From Baylisascaris procyonis (Eukaryota > Nematoda > Chromadorea > Rhabditida > Ascarididae): 64,000 nt of DNA. Below, in pieces: positions 23,596-37,800 of the stretch (position 1 is its first letter; each line of letters starts with the position of its first letter). The position numbers were made by a program, and so were the translations under genes. Location of the stretch: positions 1,736,001 through 1,800,000 of the forward strand of contig JAZARR010000078.1 in assembly GCA_037389465.1 (NCBI GenBank), read 5' to 3'. Below the pieces are notes generated by a model, which was not told the origin of the DNA, ran no database searches, and saw nothing but the letters and a program-made list of their open reading frames with translations.

Positions 23596-26500
23596 ACAAA
23601 CGTTGCAATGAGTTGGAAAATGCGTACGACAGATATACCAAGTTATATGTAAATCACAGCCGTTACCTTTAGTGAAAGCACCTTGACAACTGAACTGCCC
23701 GCAGATTTTAATTCATGCGCTTCCTGAAAAACCAAAAAGACTATCACATGGTACTTATCGGAACAAATTCGGAGTCAGTTAATAGTATTTCTTTCTCTTC
23801 TTTTCCTGAGCAGGAATCTTAGCCATCGCAATGTTTAGGACCGTGAAAAATCCACGTTCCTATGGTCGATCGAATCAAGTGATGGCTCCAAAAACTATAT
23901 GTTTGGAACGATACACGTCCCATTCACCGAAGTTTGGGAACACGGTAATGCCTTAACGCTCTAGTAAATTTATGTCTTTATTATTATTTGGTGCTGATTG
24001 CAATTTGTGTTACGAAATGCTCAACGTTATTAAATCGATAACTGCTGTCCTCTACCTGGAAATTTAGAAATTTAAATCTCGCAACTTCAAAATGAACCAA
24101 CAAGCAATCCAAGATTTTTATCGATGTGCTGATCCTAACACAACCAACTATATCGAAATGCTCGCAAAATGAAACGGCTGCAGTGCCTTGGCGTAGATGC
24201 AACCTTTAATGATTTATTATCATTATGTGTGAAAAAAAGCATCAAGAATATATATTAAAATAAACCCAATGAATAATTGTCAAATATTTGCTCACCTAGA
24301 ATAACCTATCGACTAAACTTTTCCATCTAAAGAGCTTGGTTGCCGAGGCTTCGAATTTGGGCTGTCCGTTGCATATAGAAAATATGCACACCATATGGGC
24401 TCCTTTATTGTTGTTGCTACTGTGCAGATTTCGGCATGCTCACTGAAAAGATGAAAAGAAGTCTTCTACTTTAATTAGGTGAAATTTTTGCACATAAATA
24501 ATGTGCATCCAACATGCCAGGTGGTTAGGCGTACACAAAAGAAGAATGCTTGCTGCTTATTGAACAATATGGAAAGGAAACATGGCGAAGGGAACAACGG
24601 TTGCGTGCTTTGTGCCCTCTCAACGGCATTGCTATTATCGTAGTCAGCGTTTAACGTCTGTTAGCTTATTTATTTGCTTGTCGTTGAAATATACACTCCA
24701 AACACGTTCACAAATATGGAAAGCAACGATCGCAGGTGCACCCTCGTTCAATAGCACACTAAAATTGCTTGAAACGTTTGCCGCGATCACAAGTGGAATA
24801 ATCGTTTTCCGCAATTCCGCAACACTTTCATACACTGCTGCTGAAGTTTTATTTAAATCGCACTCGCTCAGGTCTCATGGGAATGTCTACATTGCTTACT
24901 AAATAAGAGATCGACCAACGACAAATAAAATTGCAGTATCGGAACGAGTAAAAGAGGCGTTCAAAAAAGCGAACTCGATAGTTTTTGAGCTGGATCTTCA
25001 TAATCCGTCGACTATTGAGACGTTAATACAATGTAAAAATATGCCAACAGGAGACGATGTAAGCTGCTATTTGCCCGCAAAACTCTATGCACGACTGAAA
25101 CATTGTAAGTTCTCAATATTCAATAATGTTGCCATTTCTCAAAAAAGTAAGCAAACTTCGTATTCAATCTCTTCTATCCTTTCTATGAATTCTGCCTATT
25201 TTTAGTATTGTCCATCTCTTCGTAACGAAATTTTGAACCAAGGTAAAAATAATACCACACTGAAACTTAGGACATCTTTCAGTTATTGGAAAAATGAAAC
25301 AATATCGCCAAAATTATGAGGAAAGCCCTCAGATTGCCTTTGCTAAAATACTGAAAATACTAAACATCCCGTTTTTCAAATTTATATTTCAGATATACGA
25401 AAATACCGACAACGTTTAGCAAGCTGGTCGAATCGAGTTGTCAACAACAAAATAGAAGCAAAGAAACGTGCACGACACATTTACAATAGTGTTGCAGGTT
25501 CCTTTTCTCGAATTCATTCTGAAAACCTTCAAAAATTTCGCTCTTGTGTTTGCACCCATAGAGTAGATCTTAACCTAACGCTTATCGTCACATAAAAAGA
25601 TCGTATGATGCGCATTCGCAAGGATGTGGTACTACTTTTCAATTGTTTTTATTTAGCGATGAATACTCGAAAGAAAGTTGCCAGTGGCCTAACCACCGTT
25701 TTTTCGAACAGCTGTGTGGGAGACATATAGACATATCTTTTCCACAAAACTGGCAGTTTCTAATTAGCAATTTTTGAATAAAGAGTTCGTACTGTCTCAC
25801 CTAAACTGGTATATCGATAAAACCATAAAAACAACGTTAATGAAAACTATTTTCTGGTGCAATCATTTTTGAGAAGCGTTCCAATAGGGCGACTGAATAT
25901 TCTTTTTTTAAATCGCCACATCTTTCAAATCGTTCACTATCCCTTTTTTAGAGGCACCAGTCAGCATTTCATGATGCCACCCACTTTAGTGTGCCTCAAA
26001 ACTTCAATAATAACCACATCTTATATCCAATAAAAATAATGTATGAAGCTAGGAATCAAACTCGCAAACTTTCGCTTTGTTTTCATTTGCCATTGCACAT
26101 AAAACAAACATTGTTGCTTGAATTTCTTATGAAAAAATAACCGGACCCAATATTATTCGGTGAGTTCTTTTTACGATGTAAGCCTTATGCGATCGATTTG
26201 CCATCGCTGTTTATCGCATAGAATAAAAGCCACGCTGGAAACATGCATTGAAGATATCGGGGACCGAGTGAAAAATGCTTCAGGCGACACCTATTCACAT
26301 CACCGATCAGTTTTATGTCGCCGAATCGGTTTCCGCATAAAAGATATCCGATATGACATGAGTGTTTAACCAATTCTTTCATGGGACAATCAATCTGTAT
26401 GACCAAAACGTCCGTGACTAAATACCTTCAGGGATGACACTCACTTTTATAATCTTAGATCCGCTAATGATGCCATTCTGCACACCAACAACATCAACTT

Positions 26501-29500
26501 CATAGAACATAGGATTTTCGTAATGAAACTTTCATCTGAAATGTTATTTCTGACCGGTTGAAGTCATATTTCCTTGTACAGGTAGAACAGTTAGACAGTT
26601 ATAGAGGTGAGAAAATCAATCGCAAAGGAAAACCTAGCCGAAATATTCTGCAGTAAAGTTATAAGAAATTGAGGGAAAAAGATAGGCATCATTATGCACA
26701 TATAGGATACTAAAACACAGGGCTAGAAGATATGCTTTTTTCATTACGTACTTATTTGACGAATTGCCTTCAGGTTAATAGGTCGATCTTAGGTGTGGTC
26801 GTGAGCTCTACCTAAAATTTGCGCGCGTAAAGACTTCTTCCTCTTTCCCTAATTGTTTGCACTGTCTGTCTTCTCTCCAAATGTTGCATAAAAATTCTCA
26901 ACGATTCTATCGTCGTTCGCCATGCATTCTTCATCGCTGCTCTTATTTCCTATTAACATTGCTATTTCTATGCATTCAATTCTATATTCTTCAAGAAATA
27001 TTTCCGTTTAATACTGCGAGTAGCCATTATGGGAATCATAATGATAGAAGTGATCAACTATTATGAAAGATACACGACCGTCTTATTGACCCGAATGAGG
27101 AATAGCCATTGAGAAGGTTAATATGTTTAAAGGTTGTGTGTAAATAGGCCAATGCAAATACACTCGGTGGTGACCCGTACAGCTAAGTGCTTGTATATAA
27201 ACAAAATAGTGGTTAGGTGCCAACAAGTGGGTTGAGCAATCGCTCAAGGTCAACGCTACTACAATCCAATCGGATATGACGAGCATCCTCCTTAAATAAA
27301 CTTGCTTATAGCAACATAACCGATCGTACCACAACGGAAAAGATAGAGAAATAAACCTTAAAAAATCTCGGATCTTGAGAGGTGTTTATATCTCGAAAGA
27401 AGTATAAAAATTAGAGGCTTTAGATTAACTTCAAATATGCGAATGTTAAGTGACAATTGCGCGATGAGATGAGGAAATCAGCTGAGTTGTTTAGTGCAAT
27501 CAGTGCATTTCGAGAGAACCATTCAGGTAAAGCGAATTTCAACGATATGCTAGTCAACCTTTCATTGGAAGATTTTCCAGTTTTTCTGAATTCTAATAAA
27601 ACATTGAAGTAGGGTTTTATGATTTTATAAGCTCCGAAAGCGCTCTTTCAAGAAACCTTTCTAAGATCTTGGAGACTCAAGAAATTCTTCAAGATGACGG
27701 AAGGATTATTTTCGCCATCCTTGCTTAAGTATCATCACTTCTGCAAAGCTGTTCACATAGGTCGCCAACATATGAGCAGATCTTCGATATCCCAGTTACA
27801 AAAATGTGACTACTGCATATCATTGCGAAGATTTAAAAGGACAGCGCTAATCAATGAAAAAATGAACGCTATTATGCGGAAAGCCCCTTTGTTTTCTTGC
27901 TAGATTTTTGACAATTTTGATAGACCAAGGCATCTCCTGTTGTTCATATAATTTTCGATGACCAGATGCCAATGTTACCTTCTTTTAGTGGTCGCGAACA
28001 TTTCACAAATTATCCCTAAGTATAGTGAAAATCAAAAAACCACGTTTTCCTAGTCAAAAATATCGAGAAGAACAAATTCCGTTGAGTTTGCCAAAAGTCA
28101 GATGAGTGAATGTTTACAGCGTCTTATTCCTATTGATCCTCCTTCACCTCTAACATAAACTATCGCCACTAGACGTCTTTCATAAGCAAGACTTTGGCAG
28201 CGTTACATTGGCATATCTTATATATATTTTTTTTCAGTTTCTCCTTTCCTTTACTTCAGTCCTTCAAATCTCCCATGTATCAGTGAGTCCCTGTAAAAAT
28301 TCCGCTGAAAAAAAAAAAAATTCCGCGCTTTTATGACAGCAATCGTCTTCTTTCTTCCTGTTGCCCTTAGAAATATTGACAAAATTGTCCTGTGGACCAC
28401 AGTTATCAGTCTTCCAATCATCATTGGTCTCTATTGCTGACTCCAATTTGCACCTATCACTACCATTACTCGTTATCACTACTGCTATTTGTTATTTGCA
28501 TTATAAAGCCCCATTCGCCTGACCTATTATCAGCTGCATGTAAGGTTGTTTCAAAATGAAAAAAATGTAACAATTCGGCTACTCCTTTCATCGTGTTTGA
28601 ATAGCCCTCGATATCCGCCAAGAGGATTATATATGAGCTTACTTCACTCTCTTTCCCCCTCCCCCCATCCCATGCCTTCCTCATCACTTGATTTATGCAA
28701 GGAGCAGTCTGATTTCTAAAAAAAAAATGCATAAACTATTGGGAATAAATTTAAAGAGATACGAAAGAAGGAAACAAAGATGGGAAAATGTGGAATGTCG
28801 CAAAATAAAGCCTCATTGGATTTCTAAAAACCCGCAATATTTTTCCAGCATAAAAAGAAATGAGTGTAGCGATTTCATTTCTTGGGATTTGTGAAAGGAG
28901 TAATGGTCATTCAATCAGGGTACAGCCGGAAACTCCTGGACGCTCTTTTTCCATATGAGTTATGGTCGTCAGCTATGATTACTTTGAAAATTTTGTCTCC
29001 TCTAAGTAGCAAGGTGACAAAGAGTGGTAAAGAACGAGGAAAGCTTCGGGGAATTGGTCGGCGATTAGGATACGCAACTATTTTCAACATCGCTAACCAA
29101 CGTGCCCTAATCTATTACTATAATAGTTGCATTGCAGGTGGTTGGGAACAACGTCGTCCAGTATGGTTACTATTTCTATTATATCAACTGAGCGAAAAAT
29201 TTGCTCAAAGTGAACACATTCCTATGCTCGATCTCTATCTTGCTCAGTATGCCATCGAAAGCAATAAACGGCTCCTTTCAATCGAAACCCCAATAGAGGT
29301 ATTGTATATTTGCTTAATCAACGCAAACACATGTTGACTTCCATATACTATTGTGTATTGCAGTAAGCGCTATATGAGAATACGCCTCGTACAAGTTTTC
29401 GTGAATATCATTTCCTCACAGCTCTGTGTAACAAGAAATGTTACTTCTTCAAGAAAACTTCCTTCGAAGGCCCTGAAGCTTGGAATGTGGATGCCGATAC

Positions 29501-32500
29501 TAGAGATACTTGTCACATGCAATAATCGTTATCAGCAAAAATACAATAAATCAGCATTAAAACAATAGCTGATGTGCAATTTTATAATTTACTGCTATTA
29601 CCGTTGAAAAAAAATGTTAAGTGGTATCAAGCGCACAGATGCGTTCATATCCGTTGGAATTAATCGGTAACCTAAGAAAGTTAATAAAAATATAAAAGTG
29701 CTATCTCAGTTGTTGCTTTAATGAATTTAGAATATGAAGCTGAAGTTTTCTCCTTTGAATGCGCAAGTGCAAGTTCATATTTGCAAAGCATATAACGTGT
29801 CCATCCTCGCGAACGAGTAAACCTATCTGCATCGTTACTTCAATTCGTCAATCAGTGAGGCCAGGCGAAGAGCTTTTTTTTTGGTGGTGGACACTTTAAT
29901 ACACCCCAAAATTTGAATGTACTTCACAAACGACTACGTAGCACTTTTGTTAGTCGGGTAATGTGGAACACACAAAAAAGGACACCTTTTACTAAGTAAA
30001 TTTTAATACTTGTTGGCAATTCATGAAGCCGCCTGAAAAGTGGAAATGCAGAAGCATACAGCGTGCCAATGCACCTGCACACTTGCCTATGTGTCTACTA
30101 AAAAAATATCCTTTTCCTTTTTTTTTCAGCAGTGCAATCCGCTCAGCTCGGTCGACCGCGAGCAGGTAAAATTGTTGATAAATTACTTTGTGCTATGCAA
30201 AATGAACCATAATTTAACGCCATGAAAAGAAACACAAAACGAGGGGGACAGAGAGAAAGAAGGGTAAAGAAAAAGCGTACCGATATCAGCGAATGGTGCA
30301 ATGTCTTCGGCTAGTAGATCAATTCGATGTGATCACTCCTTGCCCTCCTGGATAGTACCAACTATTTCCGCTCAGCATCCTCCCACTTCAAAGTTTATTC
30401 GTTAGGCCACTCACTACACTGCAAGCACCACAATCGAGTAGTACATAGTAATCAGCGAGTGGAATATTCCAACATATGGAAGCATGCTAATAATATCAAC
30501 GCAATAAGGGACAAGAATGATAATAAGATTTAAAAAGCCACGAGTTTCATCGGGCATTATTAGCTGCAGGTAAACATAAGCGTGCCGTTCAAATTCAGGG
30601 CTGGTCGAGACAACAGTTCCAGCTCGGAACAGCCTCGACCAGTAAATCACGAGTAGCGACAGGCGATTTCAAAATCCACACCTCTTTAAAGATTCATTTG
30701 GAAGATTAATTCAAAGCGAAAAGGATCTGGAAACCTGGACAAACCACGCAAAAGTGTGTTTCGGAATTTGACTACGGAATCGTCCATCGCTGACCATAAG
30801 ACAATTGTGAGTACACAAAAAGAAGGCACACACATACAATAAGCGATATCCTGGCTACGGAGGCACATCCAGCCTAACAAACGTCTTTCCGACCTCTGCA
30901 CGACAACCATACAACCGACATGTGTCCAACTCCTCGGATGCGGACATGCAAGCAGATTTAGACATAGATGAGCTCATTCCCCTTCCCTACAGTCACCTGC
31001 CAACTGGCAGTAACAGCACGCAACAAACACCACAATTCTTGAAGCGAGGCGCAAGCCGCCGGGAAAAAAGTTGTGAGAGAGGGGAGAGAGAAGAAAAAAG
31101 AAACTTTTTTTGAGAAGTAACGCTTAGAGCCTCTAACGAGTTCCAAACCAATTATCAAAGACTCGTGTGTAGCTTCTAGGAAAGGGCCTTTGATTCTCGC
31201 TCGCAGAGCTTCATTCGAGTACAGAGTGGCGTCTTATAACATCATAAATTAAAATGACATAAAATTATCTAAAATTTCGGGACGTAAATATGCACTACAA
31301 AATGGGTTGCATTAAACTGTTCAAGAAACGAGCTTATTTTCCTTGGATGACGTTTTGCTCATGAATTATAAAACTTTTAAAATTCTACTCCCTAAAAGTC
31401 AAAAACTACATCAATGTGAGCAAATGCGACCCACGAATTCAAAAAACAAAAAAAAAAAAAACGGATTTGCAAAAAGATAACTGCCAGCCGAAATTACTAA
31501 CAACAACGGAAATCGCCATAGACGCTTCAATGCGAAATAAACTTCAACAACGGAAGTTAAAAAGAGATGTTTCTGCTCATTTAACAGAATAAATGCTCTA
31601 TGCAAATTTCTAGCAAAACACCTCTTTACTAAAGAGAGCACGAATCACTCTTTCACAAAAAAAAACTTCTATGCATATAAAATATAGTCGACTATCAACT
31701 TCTTGTCGAATAAAAAGATGCCATAATTTAGCTGCTTTTCGCCATTAACTATACGCTGTCCTATTTGGAATTCGAGCAAGATCGTCTATCTAAACGTAGC
31801 ACCGATGATGGCAATACTGGTTTACCTGATCTCATACATCATTACAATTGTGGTTCGCTAGAAGCATCGACATTCAGTCTGGATTCGAAACGTTTCAACC
31901 ATCTTGGATTCTCATTGAGTCCCGATCTCGATCGCAAAGCACAACAAGTGAGTCTTCTTAAGAGATTCTTTGAAAAAGTAACCCCCTTTACAAAGATACT
32001 TCAAGACGGCAACCACTTTTCAAAATCAAGAAATCCAATTGCTTCGCCTATGAGCTTTCTGGGTTCCTTTTCATTCAAGTTAGCATAAAACTATCACTGC
32101 AACGACAGGATGTGAAACTTTCAGAAAAATTTATGAAATAAAAAAATATTTTATGAGATAAGCAATACCGACAGTTCCCTCTTATCTGCAAAAAGATAGT
32201 GACAGCTAGCTGTTCAATTTTGGTCTTCATTGAAATTAAACGAATCTAACTGTAACTAAATTCTTCATTCATAAACCAACAAAAATTTTAAGTGATAATG
32301 TCATTTAAATTGCTAATTGCTTTTCAGATTGACATTCAACTACGTGAAGATATAATCGTGAAAAGAAATGTGCGAATGGCGAAAAGAATAGCCAGCCTGC
32401 TGAGACGAGCGGATACTAATCACTATTTCTTTGCACTTGGTGCAGGTAACGTTATTCGATAGAGCATTAATTAGTGGACAGGTAATGAATATGAGATAAG

Positions 32501-34844
32501 CTATGGAAGATGCATCTTAGTGAAAAGGCAGCTATGTATGTGATGAAGGCCTATGGTGGGATGTTTCTTCTTTATACGTCATCTTCGGTCACCACATGAT
32601 TAAATATACTTCATGATCGAATGAAATAATGCAACTGATCATGTGGAGAATGAAGTTGCCGTATGAAGCCACAAGGCTGACTAAAAGTCGCCTCACCTGA
32701 ACAATAACTAAACTCAGCTTTACTTTTTATTCTAGCTTAGTTTAATACACCATTTCTGCAATGATGCTTCATTCGAGAGAAACAATTCTATTATTAAGTT
32801 CTATTGCTTGCTCTTCTTATGCATATTTTTTGCCCGTTTCCCGCCAATGCGCTTTCTTCCTTTTCTGCATTTCACATATAATTGTTATCAACTGTCATTA
32901 CATCCATTCTTATGATTTCAGTCTTTATTTCCTAAGAAACCGTTTTTTTTTTTTTCTAGTTTATATAACAAATAACACTCATTCCAATGGTCCAAAATCG
33001 GGAATCAAAAAAGGACTGCACGATCATACTATTTTCTTTAAAAAACATCAACAGTTGAGGTCATTCTGAAAAAAAAAAAAGAAAAACTCGAGTGAATGTT
33101 TCATATCGTAACAACAAAATACAGGTTATCGGCAAATTCTCACCTTAAAAAAAACAGCTCTGACATTTTATAACTTGTGATTTATTCATTCTAATAAATT
33201 GTCTTATCACAACACAAATGAAAACGACCTGATCGCATTTCAGGTCATTTCCTTGGTGAAAACTCAGTCTTGGAACTGTTGAAAGCGCATGGTTTCACTA
33301 TACGAGCAGTCACCGAAAAGGATCATATAAAGTAGGTGATTCGTATATCAAAATTTTTTGTCGGTACTTTGCATGCACTGTGCAAAACAGGTTGCCATTT
33401 AGTGTGCAAGAGTGAGCGCGCAACATTAGACAGCTACAGGTGCGAGCATGCCCTATCGATTCTTCGTTCCTCCTAGGGGAATGGAAGAACTTTGCGATAC
33501 GTTCAAGCTAAGGGACATCCGCGATACACTTTGTGACGATCCCCTCTCATTGGGAAAACTAGTTGGCGTAAAACTAAAATATGTGCGGAGATTCGCTCTC
33601 GTGGGTGGAGACCGCACGATGCTGTGAATAAACCATCTTCCCCATCTGGATTAAAGTTTATGCCGCTGGCCACATGAATATCATTCTCAAGGGGCATTCA
33701 TCCTTCGAGAGGAGAAAGCAGTCTGAGACATACTCTAGCTGCTCGATCGACTCAGCAACAGAACTAAAGAAACTTCAACGAGGTTGGAATGAAAGAAGGA
33801 AAGGTCGATGGATCAGATTTGTTGGTATCGCGCATCACTGCATAAGTTCACCCAAAGCTAATAGTTCTGCCACTTCTGTGTCCTAGGTTTTGAGTCAGGA
33901 CAGCGCCAGAGTGCCATCCCCATTATTCGCCATTTCAAACCGTCCAAGAAAAGAGCAAGTGCCATGAATCTCTTAAAGGGATAAAGTTCGAAAACTACTC
34001 AGAAGATTACATGTGGAAAATGAATCTAGGTCACTTCTCTCCTCTAAGCCAGTGGCGGTTAATAACGACAGTAGAAACTCTCCACCTGGAGAGTGAGGTC
34101 TTCAGACACGGATTTTGGGTGGCCATAATCCGAGAACAACATGTCACGGAGAAAAATAACGGCAGAATTTTTTAACGCAAGCTGCAAGATCCTATAAGCC
34201 CATATCCATCGTGAGTACCTTTAAAAAATTATTTAAAACAGGAAACACTTGCCAGGCGATGAAAAGATTTAAATAGGGCGTCACATTGCATTAGTCGCAT
34301 TTATCAGTGGCAGAAAAATTTCTTCGACTATGAAATGGTGAGATATTTTTGGACCGCAGCTTGTACAACATTAACTAATAATTTCACATTCTCCACTTGC
34401 GTAGCCATGATGGGCATCTCGTGGGCATATGTGAAGCCACCAGAGCAAGTATCACGACTATAAATCACACCATCTCACTAGTGGGATGCTAGAATGGTTA
34501 GGTCAGGAGCTATATCCACTAGGCAGAGCCGCAAACAGAAACGTGCTTTCCAACGCTTTCAAGCGCTTAGAAAAACAAATCGACATGATTCAAAAAAGGC
34601 AATAATTTATAAAAAACACAATCACCATAATGATTTCAGTTTTCCACAGCAAGTGAACGATAAGCGATTTCAAAAATTCAGTGAGCTGTGGATACGTGAG
34701 ATACCACATCCTCATGATCCAACTATCGATATTTCTGTGTCGGTGATTGAACTCTCGTCCACTCATCCGGTCAGCCAATATGCTGCACATCAATTTCTAT
34801 TACTTATAACTTGTTTGTTAATTTCTTTAACAAGGTATCGCTAG
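23596..34844 (+). CDS. TIKI/TRABD2-type metalloprotease (Wnt-inactivating), at least 9 exons
   Basis: Exons: 23839-23944, 24937-25104, 25393-25497, 29138-29298, 30130-30165, 31732-31947, 32328-32445, 33244-33331, 34502-34844 (stop), 1341 nt, all phases compatible. TIKI proteins are membrane-tethered metalloproteases that clip the N-terminus of Wnt ligands and oxidise them out of action. Visible family features: FLWSIE, then the first GxxH in [92 protein letters not shown] and the second GxxH in [18 protein letters not shown]. The last exon is basic, then carries [11 protein letters not shown] (vertebrate form FSDLWVR) and a hydrophobic tail ([12 protein letters not shown]) fitting a membrane or GPI anchor. 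Exon 30130-30165 is only 36 nt. The N-terminus is unresolved: 23596-23648 is a phase-compatible candidate inside a 142-codon open frame (23244-23672); the signal-peptide exon was not found. Confidence 0.92.
30414..30650 (-). other. antisense open frame with membrane-like segments inside a TIKI intron
   Basis: A 78-codon minus-strand frame ends in two hydrophobic stretches ([19 protein letters not shown] and [12 protein letters not shown]) and lies between TIKI exons 30130-30165 and 31732-31947. I do not recognise it. It could be an exon or relic of a nested nematode membrane protein such as a chemoreceptor, or chance. I saw no convincing partner exon. Confidence 0.2.
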
Positions 34845-37800
34845 TTCATAAAATGAAATAGGTACCAGTTTTCTAATATGATGGAATTTCTCCCAGAATG
34901 ATAGTTAAGTCTCAAAAAAATGCAAGATGGTACTATCAAACGACTCTTGTTGCGCTTTCATATATGAGTAAATATCTTCGGAAATTGATGCAGCTGTTGA
35001 ATGACTGCCAACTTCTACCTCTCACATTACAATACAGTGGGTTTATAGTTTATAGCCTGAGTCAACTTAAGGCGGCAAAATTTGTGAAAACTTGCAGCTT
35101 TATATCGATCTGCAGCTTGAAATTTTTGAAGGCACATTACGTTTGCAGTTAAAAATCACAAGTATTTAACTTTTAGAAAGATGACCTTTCAAAATAGTGT
35201 ACTATGTTCAAATATGAAAAAAAGTGGACGATTGAAAACTTATCTGCAAAAATGGTCAGTATCATTCCATCTGACTAAATTCGACGAGCCACTTTATATA
35301 TATTCATAGATTCACATTCTGCTTAGATCATTGCGAGTATTTTAATTTATACGCTAAATTTGTCCATCTCTAAAAAATGCTTTTTGGAAACACATCAAAT
35401 ATCAGCAATGAATCGACATAAAGCGTTGTGCACTTATTTTGTAGTCTTGCGCACTCCAAGAATGCCCTTCTTGGGATACCAAAAGTTTCAACCTTAATAA
35501 TCCTTTTCATTCATCGGCTTTGCAGCTGTTTGACGCCATTTAGCGCCTATCCTTCAAGGTTGCCATGTCGCCGCAAAATCTCGTGGAAAATATTTTGAGG
35601 CCCTAGAACTGCAAAAGTGCAATTACTAGAAGCTCCACAGTTCAGCTCCGACCATCAATGTCGAAGGTATGGAAGGAATAAATGGGTAAAAGTTCTCGCT
35701 TTTCGAAATAAAAGAACCTCCTCCTTGAGATCAGCAACTCTCAAAACAAGCTGAGTGAAAGAGGTAGGATGTCATGCACAAATCACATATAGGATGTCAT
35801 GAAAAAAAAAGTAGTCCGATGAAAAATCGGGAAAATTCAGAAGGAAGAAAAACTTAAAGAGCTCTCATTATTTATCGATGTTGTAATAACTTCGTTAATA
35901 GCGCTTTTCGGGTCAATGGTATGGCCGGCTGTAATAACTCATAACCAACCACTCACCAACATGCAACGTGCTGTAGCGATTTTATGACGCGTCGCTTCAG
36001 CGATTTCAAAACTGGGCTTCAAAATGCGCAAACGATGCAAACGCGTAGGTGGAACTAGTGAAGAAGTTCAAAGTAAATCAGAAAAAAGCGCATCATGATA
36101 ATTGACTTTGAAAGATTTGCAAAATCAAAGGTTCCTTGTTTCTTCTCGGTCCAACGTTGGGTTTGTATGTGAATAGCTCGGCTAAGAGTTCCTGCTCTAT
36201 TTGAGTCCTCAAACACTACACATCCTTACACTCGGTATAATTCCCGGGTAAATCGATTGGGTCGAACAATGCAATTTTAAACTCGCGCTTTATGATCGCA
36301 GAAGCTCATGGTTTTCCGCCTATTTGAATGCGTCACCCTCTAGCAATGCCACCTTTAAATTTTCCATCCCAAGTCAATGAACCTGAATTTTTCGCTGACT
36401 AATATATTAAAATCTTTTTTGAATTTCTCATGAAAATATCGAGGTAAAAAAAGATTTTCCACCAAAAAGCATTGTATGACAGGACTCAGATTAAGACTGG
36501 GTGTTTCTAAATGATAGTTAATCATTTCCACTTCTTTTGTTGAGAAGGATAGACATTAAGTTGTTAGAATAGACTAATAACGAAAAACTCCGTTAATATT
36601 TTTCAACTCTTAAATTCATTAATTATACCAGAAATGTGGAAGACCTCAATTGGGATAAAATATTAATTTCTGTAATTGCCAATTTTTTACATCTGTAGTT
36701 GTCAAATTCATGAATTCCCCATCCCACTCCAAGGCAAAAATATCTATACAGTGTCCGAGGAAAAGCAACTATTGAACACTTTGAAAGCTCAAAAGGCAAT
36801 AAGATTGTGCCGATTTGGTGTCTTTCGAAAGCAACGATTGCCATAAGCCGATACAACAAACAGCAAGTCATGCACAGCGCTGCATTGTGGGTGGCACTCT
36901 ACCCAGTATTGAATGTTGCCCAATAATAAGAACGGAGATCCGTAGAAAATCTCATCTCTTCCCATCAAGATGGATGGGATTAGTTGAAGTAAAACACACC
37001 CATTAATATCCAGGCTAATTAACGTAGTGAAAAATGGAGTGGAATTTTGGTGGGCTTTTCCCTGTGATAATCAGGGAGATCGTGCGATGTGCCTAAAATG
37101 TTGAGAAAATATGGTTTTGCAATCTTCTTACCCCATTCAGCATTCCTGCCCATTTCTTCGTTTTGTTTGTCGTTTTAGGGTTTCGGTGATGTTAGGTTTG
37201 AATCTATTTTCAAATGCGACATATTTGTTTAATATTCTAGCAGATGGCACCATTTTTTTTCAGTGGAACCCTTCTGAAAATTTGGCCTGAACCTTTATTC
37301 CCTAGCATAAAAATGCTGTCCACGCCCTTTTACTATGAGAACTTAGCAAATTAGTAGCCGCCATCTCCTCTGATTTTGTTCGATTCGGGGATAGCGAACG
37401 AATCCTCTGCCGATATGAAGAAAAAGCTAGTTAACTAGTTAATAAGAACTTAGCTTCACTGTAAAAGTTTGGGCGATGCAACTTATTTCTAACACAGCAA
37501 TGAAAAGTTTAAAAGGTCCCGCTGTTTAGTTAAAAATTCAATAATCCGTCTAAAAGAATCGATTTTTTCCCTGAGATATTATGAACCGTTTTAAAAGTTA
37601 GGTTCCAATCCAAAAAATTACTAACCGATTCAAAAATTGCATCTTTTGACCAAGTAGCGTCAAATCAGTTTTCCCCGTGAAAAAGAAACGACTTCCTCGC
37701 TAAAAAATCGCCGATCAGTTCAAAGAGTTGGATTTAACTAATTTTTCCGACTGATTTTAACTAACAATGTTTTTAACGAAAGCTCTTCCGATACTGTACC

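Noticed and set aside
28882..29137. Reading the whole 151-codon plus-strand frame as a TIKI exon
   Set aside because: Joining at 29138 gives an exact family match (SVAG then GWEQRRPVW) with matching phase; the upstream part has no TIKI similarity.
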